A stretch of 35,172 nt of DNA, from the IMG/VR virus record IMGVR_UViG_3300001472_000063, positions 1 through 35,172 of that record, one strand, 5' to 3'. Positions 30,422 through 35,172 of this stretch are shown in pieces. The notes under the pieces were generated by a model. That model did no database searches, had not been told where the DNA came from, and saw only the letters and a program-made list of their open reading frames with translations. The position numbers were made by a program, and so were the translations under genes. Position 1 is the first letter of the stretch; each line of letters begins with the position of its first letter. This DNA comes from a virus.

Positions 30422-31690
30422 TTAAGATATTTTCTTTCTTAGTTCAAGAATTGCTTCTTCGTCTAATCCAATAATACTTTCAACTGCTGGAGTTGCCTGT
30501 GCTTTGGCAGCAATATAATTAGTAATCTTTTGAATTATTCTACTGCTAAAACTATTTATATGTTGTCCATCACCTGTTAGATCAGTAATGGCGTTCCACA
30601 AATCATCGTTCTTGGATCGCTGTCCTAAGAATGATAGTAGTGAAGCCATTTTTGCCATCTCTCCAGATTGTCCTGCATACTTTTTAGGATCTTCATTATC
30701 TGGATGCTCTGGATCATCTTCACTATAGGTGATCTTTAAATCTGCTCCGCTATTAATAATGTCTACAACACGTTTAATAGCTGCCTTTGTTTCATTTTCT
30801 TTTCTTGTGTTTTCTGCTACAATACGTCCAACTTTTGAGAGTATTGAATTTAGCTCTTCAGTTTTGAACGTATTGTAGAGGAATTTTTCTGTAACGTCAA
30901 CCTCATTAATTTCTTCTTTATTCTCTTGAACTTGAAAGTTGTTATAACCTCTGAGGGTTGACAAACTTTTAACTGTGTTTTTGTACTCACCCAATTTATT
31001 ACTAATTGTTTCTACAATATCACTGTTATCTTCGTTAACTAGATTATTTGACTTAACGTGCCTTACAAATTTGTTAAGTTCTGCGATCTCTTCACATAGA
31101 CTGAGGATTGCTGCCCCTTTGTCGTCATACGGAGTACCGCCTTCATTGACGTGCATCGCCATCGCTTTTGCTCCTGCCATATATCTATGGGGGAACGAAA
31201 ATCTTTCACCTTGTGAGTTCTCAATAAAGAGTGCTTGAATGTTTCTACTACGGGCGCCACGTCTTTCTTCATCAATTCCTTGCTTATGCTTAATAACTAA
31301 TTTTGCATTAGGGCTTTGGATATAACTTGTTTTTACGCTACCAAATGGTTTGCTAAATCCTTCTTTAACACTCTGGTGTGCAAAGTCTTTTGGTGCAATT
31401 TCTTTATCGAATTTTCTCACAGTATACTCTCCTAGATTTTTGTGTGCCACTGATTTGACACTATCTAATAATTTCTTGTTGCCTGGAATATCGTATCCGG
31501 CTCCAGCTTGAACAACTATTTCGTTTTTTGCTTCATCCTGTCTGAGGGTGATCATTAAGTCTTGATCGTAAGCATAAAAACGTGTGGCTTCTTCTGGATT
31601 AAGTGTTTTAATCCCTTCAGATGTAAAAAGTCTCACCTTATAGTTTGATCCTTTTAGTATATTAAATATTTCATCTGCTATGTTAGTCAC
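30422..31690 (-). CDS. Probable virion/assembly protein, 422 aa, GTG start
   Basis: The start codon is GTG at 31690 with AGGAG ten bases upstream and a late octamer just before. The N-terminal 100 residues contain strands (YKVRLFTSEGIKTLN). The middle has an SFPHRYMAGAKAMAMHVNEGG block (about 165-185), and the C-terminal half is helical with coiled-coil potential (GRIVAENTRKENETKAAIKRV). It ends DEEAILELRKKIS. It lies directly after the terminase, where structural or packaging genes are expected. No specific family recognised. Confidence 0.65.
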   Translation of the reverse strand: MTNIADEIFNILKGSNYKVRLFTSEGIKTLNPEEATRFYAYDQDLMITLRQDEAKNEIVVQAGAGYDIPGNKKLLDSVKSVAHKNLGEYTVRKFDKEIAPKDFAHQSVKEGFSKPFGSVKTSYIQSPNAKLVIKHKQGIDEERRGARSRNIQALFIENSQGERFSFPHRYMAGAKAMAMHVNEGGTPYDDKGAAILSLCEEIAELNKFVRHVKSNNLVNEDNSDIVETISNKLGEYKNTVKSLSTLRGYNNFQVQENKEEINEVDVTEKFLYNTFKTEELNSILSKVGRIVAENTRKENETKAAIKRVVDIINSGADLKITYSEDDPEHPDNEDPKKYAGQSGEMAKMASLLSFLGQRSKNDDLWNAITDLTGDGQHINSFSSRIIQKITNYIAAKAQATPAVESIIGLDEEAILELRKKIS

Positions 31691-31712
31691 GTGTAGTGTT
31701 CTCCTATAATAG

Positions 31713-31720
31713 TATTTATG
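31713..31720 (-). promoter_or_regulatory. Late promoter octamer CATAAATA
   Basis: CATAAATA on the minus strand lies 23 bases before the GTG start at 31690, overlapping the end of the intergenic gap after the terminase. Confidence 0.65.
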
Positions 31721-31729
31721 CCTTTAGAG

Positions 31730-33280
31730 TTATAAAAAGCTCATTGGCATAGGTTCTTCGTAATCATCTTCATTCATTTCTGTTAATGCATCAAAGGCAT
31801 TGTCATCATATTTTGTAATTTCTTGTGCCATTCTAACAACAAGTATAAGTGCCATTACTAGATCATCAGATTCACCTTCTTTTGCTGAGAAACTTTGTCC
31901 TCTGGCTACAAACGTCTTTAACTCACGAAGTAGATTCTTACTAGCAATCTCCACTCTATCGCTTTCTATCCAATGCTTTAGTTTGGCACAGGCGGCAATT
32001 TTACTTTTGTGTGTTGTAGTAAAACCTTTACGAATTCTACCCATTCCTCTACGTTTAGGTTCTGTTAGCATTGTACCTACTAAATGCTCTTCACCAATCT
32101 CTTCCAGCATTACAAGAGCAGCTTCGCCAAGAGTATTATTTTCTATGCTATAGTATACATTATCTTTATTAACACCTTCTTCTGCTAGGTAATTGCCTAT
32201 CTGTTGTAGTATACGAATCTGTTGTTGAACGGGTGTTTTATTGTGTTGCCATTCTGCTACTTGTTTCATACCCGGAAGTTCATATACCTGTATAGCCGCA
32301 TTATCTCCACCAGTACCTAAACTAGGATCTAATCCAATCATGTATATTGCTTCTTTAACTACAGGCTTATACCAACGTACTTGTCCTTGTTTAGCATATG
32401 GGTTTTTACCTTCCATCATTGCTAGTCTTATACTGTCTACAAGTGTTTCATCAAATGCAATAAATTCACAGTTGTGTTCACGTCTAAATCGTTCTTCACC
32501 AATTTTAGCTTCTTCTAATTCTGCCCATTTTTGATCTCTATCAGGATGTACTTCCCAATTAGCTAAAAAGTGTGCGAATCCATTCCTGCCTGTTGTAGTT
32601 TCATTACCAAATTCATCAATATTTTTTAGGGCTTCATTCCATATTTGTGCAAATTGATCATCGTCCTGATTAGGAGTGCTTGTAATGATACATTTACCAC
32701 CTGTTGCTAGTGTAGGCGATAGTGAGGTCCAGAACTCACGGGCTATAGTTGGTCTAACAAATGCAAACTCGTCTAAGTATACTAGTGATATAGACAAACC
32801 ACGTCCTGTATTGTCTGTTGTTGCTTGTGCAATAATACGACTTCCATTATCAAACTCTAAACTACCTTTGTTATAAGCAGTTACACCAGCTCTAATAAAG
32901 TCAGGTAATAGTTCGTATGCAAATCGTATACGTTGCATAATCTCTTGGGCACCACTGTATTTGTGAGCCGCGATTAGAATAGTTTGATCAGGATTAAACA
33001 TAGCATACCATAACAGATATCCTGCCGCACAGGTTGACTTACCTGTTTGTCGTGCTAACATACTGATACTGTATCTATTATTGTGATATACATCTACCAG
33101 TCCAACTTGATAATCATATAATGTAAATAACATTCTTCCTTTAACAGGATGCTGAATATAACAATACTTTAGCATAAAGTGTTTGGGGTCAGCCGCACAC
33201 CTGGCAAGTTCAACCAGTTGATCACTTGTGTATTCTTCTCTCTTATAGGGAGTTTTAGTTAGTTTGGTATCTACTGCCAT
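31730..33280 (-). CDS. 17: Large terminase subunit (T4 gp17-like)
   Basis: This 516-aa packaging motor has an ATPase domain with Walker A LARQTGKS (75-82, Lys81) and Walker B VYLDE (Asp170-Glu171). Its nuclease domain has Asp318 in MIGLDPSLG, Glu380 in YYSIENN and a final acidic EGESDDLVMAL near 475. The protein cuts concatemeric DNA and pumps it into the prohead. It is shorter than T4 gp17 (610 aa) but complete in motifs. Its ATG overlaps the stop of the SGNH gene (TAATG). The small terminase gp16 is not seen here. Confidence 0.95.
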   Translation of the reverse strand: MAVDTKLTKTPYKREEYTSDQLVELARCAADPKHFMLKYCYIQHPVKGRMLFTLYDYQVGLVDVYHNNRYSISMLARQTGKSTCAAGYLLWYAMFNPDQTILIAAHKYSGAQEIMQRIRFAYELLPDFIRAGVTAYNKGSLEFDNGSRIIAQATTDNTGRGLSISLVYLDEFAFVRPTIAREFWTSLSPTLATGGKCIITSTPNQDDDQFAQIWNEALKNIDEFGNETTTGRNGFAHFLANWEVHPDRDQKWAELEEAKIGEERFRREHNCEFIAFDETLVDSIRLAMMEGKNPYAKQGQVRWYKPVVKEAIYMIGLDPSLGTGGDNAAIQVYELPGMKQVAEWQHNKTPVQQQIRILQQIGNYLAEEGVNKDNVYYSIENNTLGEAALVMLEEIGEEHLVGTMLTEPKRRGMGRIRKGFTTTHKSKIAACAKLKHWIESDRVEIASKNLLRELKTFVARGQSFSAKEGESDDLVMALILVVRMAQEITKYDDNAFDALTEMNEDDYEEPMPMSFL

Positions 33281-33963
33281 TAGGAAATCTCCTCGTATAG
33301 ATTGTATGCATGTAATTTATGTGTGATAGCACAAGGATGTCCCAATTTTTTATCAGTTTTATCATTGGCAGATCCTCTTGTCATGCTGTGTCCAGTATTA
33401 AAATCCTGTGTATCTGTTGTATATTCTTTATGGATATCTCTTTGAAGTTCATGTAAATCACTATTAAGTGTTTCTGTTGTATTAAAAGGTAAGTTATCGG
33501 ATAGACTTGATTTATCAAATGTTAGATGATATAACTTAACCCCAATACTTTTAGCATGATAATCTGCATGACTCATTCTTAAATTTGCATCATAGTCTGA
33601 ATCAATATCAGTGTGTAGATTCCCATAATATGCTAGGGATTGTTTGCTTGTACGAAATGAATTAATCTGTTGTATTTTGTCATCATTTAGTACACACCAT
33701 CTATTTACTGATGTCCATTGTACAAATGCTATATCGACTTCTGTCATATGTGTAGTTACCAATCTATACCAAATCTGTTTATTACTAGCACCACTTTCTC
33801 CTAAGTTAACACAATCTAAATTCATATTGTTTGCTAGGATTTGTGGCCAGGAATATTTACTTGGACCTGCATCTGGATCTGTCTGCTTGAGTTCGAAATC
33901 CCATATATCATCTAATGCATCTCCTCTTGTCATACTACAACCAAATGCAAATAATTTATTCAT
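33280..33963 (-). CDS. SGNH/GDSL hydrolase-like protein
   Basis: This 227-aa protein has block I FGCSMTRG with nucleophile Ser10 and a block II-like LGESGASN (54-61). QWTSVNRW (82-89) provides the block III Asn87, and block V is LGHPCAITHKLHA with His209 and His215. The catalytic Asp of the usual DxxH is replaced by Leu-Gly before HP. It may deacylate host glycans or lipids. The gene is co-translated with the terminase (overlap), so virion attachment is possible. The fold is likely; activity is uncertain. Confidence 0.75.
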   Translation of the reverse strand: MNKLFAFGCSMTRGDALDDIWDFELKQTDPDAGPSKYSWPQILANNMNLDCVNLGESGASNKQIWYRLVTTHMTEVDIAFVQWTSVNRWCVLNDDKIQQINSFRTSKQSLAYYGNLHTDIDSDYDANLRMSHADYHAKSIGVKLYHLTFDKSSLSDNLPFNTTETLNSDLHELQRDIHKEYTTDTQDFNTGHSMTRGSANDKTDKKLGHPCAITHKLHAYNLYEEIS

Positions 33964-34085
33964 ATTAATATTTATCTGTTAAAAGTCTGTTTTTTAAAAG
34001 ACAAGAGTAGCGAACCATGTCCTTAAGGATAAACAGTAACCTTGACGCCTGTAACAGCGGGTCCTAAGCGTTACCTACATATTTA
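33964..34085 (-). ncRNA. Gene-free structured leader or small RNA candidate between late motifs
   Basis: This 122-base stretch has no ORF and no tRNA fold. Minus-strand features, in order, are GTAACGC..GCTGTTAC (stem-loop), the perfect palindrome TCCTTAAGGA and GTCTTTTAAAAAACAGAC (hairpin). It could be a 5' leader of the SGNH-terminase unit or a small RNA. It is far longer than other late leaders here. Confidence 0.4.
33969..33976 (-). promoter_or_regulatory. Late-like octamer GATAAATA near ATG 33963
   Basis: GATAAATA lies only 5 bases before ATG 33963, too close for a normal late promoter unless the message is leaderless or starts at a later codon. It may be chance in an AT-rich region. Confidence 0.3.
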
Positions 34086-34087
34086 TC
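34080..34087 (-). promoter_or_regulatory. Late promoter octamer GATAAATA
   Basis: GATAAATA on the minus strand spans the stop of the NqrM-like gene and could begin a roughly 110-base leader for the SGNH-terminase unit. Confidence 0.5.
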
Positions 34088-34334
34088 AAAAGTCGACATC
34101 TGTGCCTTTACTTTCCCACGTTCCGTAACGTGTTGGCTCAGGACGTTTTAAATGTTCTTCACCTTTGATAACTATCTTTTCTTTTGCATTGTCTTCGCCA
34201 CATACAGAGCAAACGCCGGTAGCACCACCGCAACTCCCTTTTACACGTCGGCCTCTCAGGAGGCCTATACTCATGGCCGCCATGATAACTAATAAGAATA
34301 CCAAGCATATTATAAATGTCTCCCAAACCATCAT
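34086..34334 (-). CDS. nqrM: NqrM-like protein (Na+-NQR maturation factor family)
   Basis: This 82-aa protein has an N-terminal membrane helix (about residues 5-26, IICLVFLLVIMAAMSIGLL), a basic GRRVKGSCGG turn and Cys35, Cys42 and Cys45 (SCGGATGVCSVCGED). This is the layout of NqrM, which supplies iron to the NqrD/NqrE centre of the Na+-translocating NADH:quinone reductase. The last 37 residues are a hydrophilic tail longer than in typical NqrM. Its ATG overlaps the stop of the SPASM-like ORF (TAATG). It is likely an auxiliary metabolic gene aimed at host respiration. Confidence 0.75.
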   Translation of the reverse strand: MMVWETFIICLVFLLVIMAAMSIGLLRGRRVKGSCGGATGVCSVCGEDNAKEKIVIKGEEHLKRPEPTRYGTWESKGTDVDF

Positions 34335-34654
34335 TATTCTAAACTTATTACTTTAAAGTCTGCTCCTACATTACTTTTAGTTTTTTTGTAGTTTTCTGGA
34401 TCACTACAATGTTGAACACATCTAGCAAATGGTTCATTATCAAAACTATCTTCAATAAACTTCCAAGCTAGACTATTATTAATTTCATCTAGAGTACCAT
34501 TAGTTATATGCATTGTTTCCACAAGATCTCCCATGCGTTCTCTGAATACTTCAATATCATTCCAGTTTCCGAAGTGACAACAAGGAACCACATAGCCATC
34601 ATATCTAACAGCAGGTACTTGTTTTTCTTTATGTTTGCATTTAGGATAGATCAT
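34334..34654 (-). CDS. SPASM-like auxiliary Fe-S domain encoded as separate ORF
   Basis: This 106-aa ORF carries Cys6 (PKCKHKE), the pair Cys25-Cys26 in YDGYVVPCCHFGNW, and Cys94/Cys98 further on (ARCVQHCSD). This matches the SPASM pattern that binds auxiliary 4Fe-4S clusters at the C-terminus of many radical SAM enzymes. It overlaps the preceding radical SAM ORF by 14 bases in a +1 frame, so it is either a separate subunit or the C-terminal half of a frameshifted enzyme. The substrate is unknown. Confidence 0.7.
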   Translation of the reverse strand: MIYPKCKHKEKQVPAVRYDGYVVPCCHFGNWNDIEVFRERMGDLVETMHITNGTLDEINNSLAWKFIEDSFDNEPFARCVQHCSDPENYKKTKSNVGADFKVISLE

Positions 34655-35172
34655 GTTCTATCTCTTCCCAAGTTCTACTTTTTAATCGCATATGTTGGGG
34701 TGTTCTTTTATCCCCTACAACAGGCCTAAATCTATTAAAGCCTAGTTCAATTGCTAGTTTTTTTGCTTCAGCTACTTGATGATAGTTATGTTCAAATATA
34801 ACATAACGCCACATCATTCCCCCACCAGGCGGTGGATTCCAATGTTTTCTTAGGGTTTTAGCACCCAACATAATACTATCCCATTTTGAATTAACTCTGT
34901 ATAAGTGATTAGTATCTTCCAGTCCGTCAATTGCAAACTCTACTTTATCTCGTTCTCGCAATAGACCTGCAAATTTAATCCACCATTTGGGTTTACGACC
35001 ACTCGCATTGGTACTAAAATTGACAATAGGTCTATTGTCTAATGTGTTTATATGTGCTAGTTGATCTAGAACTACACCACTGTAGATAGGATCACTTAGT
35101 GCAAAATTATATGTTAGTTGGGTAATTCTATTTTCTGGACGTACCAGTGCTTTGAAGTATTCCATTGGCATG
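34641..35172 (-). CDS. Radical SAM enzyme, C-terminal part of core (cut by window edge)
   Basis: The visible 176 residues match the middle to end of a radical SAM barrel: NFSTNASGRKPKWW, a VEFAIDGLEDTNHLYR strand-helix, MWRYVIFEHNYHQVAEAKKLAIELGFNRFRPV, then the stop. The CxxxCxxC cluster loop must lie upstream, outside the window, so the ATG at 35171 is probably internal. Its stop lies inside the SPASM-like ORF (overlap 34641-34654). The enzyme would use S-adenosylmethionine to make a radical; target unknown. Confidence 0.78.
   Translation of the reverse strand, partial: MPMEYFKALVRPENRITQLTYNFALSDPIYSGVVLDQLAHINTLDNRPIVNFSTNASGRKPKWWIKFAGLLRERDKVEFAIDGLEDTNHLYRVNSKWDSIMLGAKTLRKHWNPPPGGGMMWRYVIFEHNYHQVAEAKKLAIELGFNRFRPVVGDKRTPQHMRLKSRTWEEIEHDLS

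Noticed and set aside
33977-34080. tRNA-like GGTTCG and paired segments in the gene-free interval
   Set aside because: No seven-base acceptor stem, D-arm or complete T-loop can be built around it on either strand.
1-35172. CRISPR arrays, insertion sequences, integrase or att sites
   Set aside because: No regularly spaced repeats, transposase, integrase or long terminal inverted repeats were seen.

Overview
The window is a compact, AT-rich piece of a T4-like (marine myovirus type) phage genome. The diagnostic genes are a TerL/gp17 terminase, gp32, UvsX, UvsY and UvsW recombination proteins, gp41 helicase and gp61 primase, class Ia NrdA/NrdB with a glutaredoxin, and a PAAR spike tip. Nearly every gene is on the minus strand, and most neighbours touch or overlap by 1-4 bases. 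I see no tRNA, CRISPR array, insertion sequence or photosynthesis gene, so nothing here argues for a cyanobacterial host. An NqrM-like gene hints at a host with a Na+-translocating NADH:quinone reductase, but this is weak evidence.

Layout, right to left (the direction of transcription). 35172-34086: partial radical SAM protein, separate SPASM-like ORF and NqrM-like protein, chained by overlaps. 34085-33964: gene-free, structured interval between late-promoter-like motifs. 33963-30422: SGNH hydrolase-like protein, large terminase, 422-aa probable virion protein. 30421-25430: early DNA-processing block with gp32 (long leader, palindrome over its promoter), UvsX, acidic protein, UvsY-like protein, a possible OB-fold protein, a 65-aa protein and an AAA+ ATPase, ending in a strong terminator. 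25377-20571: seven-gene overlapping operon behind a consensus sigma70-type promoter: UvsW, unknown protein, SufE-like protein, unknown protein, zinc-finger protein, eukaryotic-type phosphomannomutase-like HAD enzyme, and a 194-aa protein that looks like a miniature bacterial DNA polymerase III alpha (DnaE) palm. 20225-20596 is the only plus-strand gene. 20156-16892: fibre-like protein, gp61, gp41. 16849-10013: three late operons of mostly unknown structural or assembly genes, including a protein with nucleotidyltransferase (ligase-like) motifs, a holin-like protein and a 49-aa membrane protein. 9969-9277: PD-(D/E)XK nuclease with its own early-type promoter. 9246-1: fibre-like protein, unknown protein, then nrdA-nrdB-grx running directly into an Sm-like protein, PAAR tip, fibre-like protein and an S8 serine protease, followed by two unknown genes.

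Two promoter classes can be read. Early-type promoters have TTGACA and a TATAAT-like box 15-17 bases apart and precede replication and recombination genes. Late-type promoters are (C/T/G)ATAAATA or GCTAAATA octamers in front of structural genes. At three early promoters (uvsW, primase, nuclease) the start codon falls at about the predicted transcription start, suggesting leaderless mRNAs.

The most interesting content is the mini-DnaE inside the uvsW operon, the NqrM-like gene beside a split radical SAM/SPASM pair, and a possible iron-sulfur theme (NqrM-like, SufE-like, glutaredoxin, radical SAM). All functional calls come from reading motifs; no database search was run.
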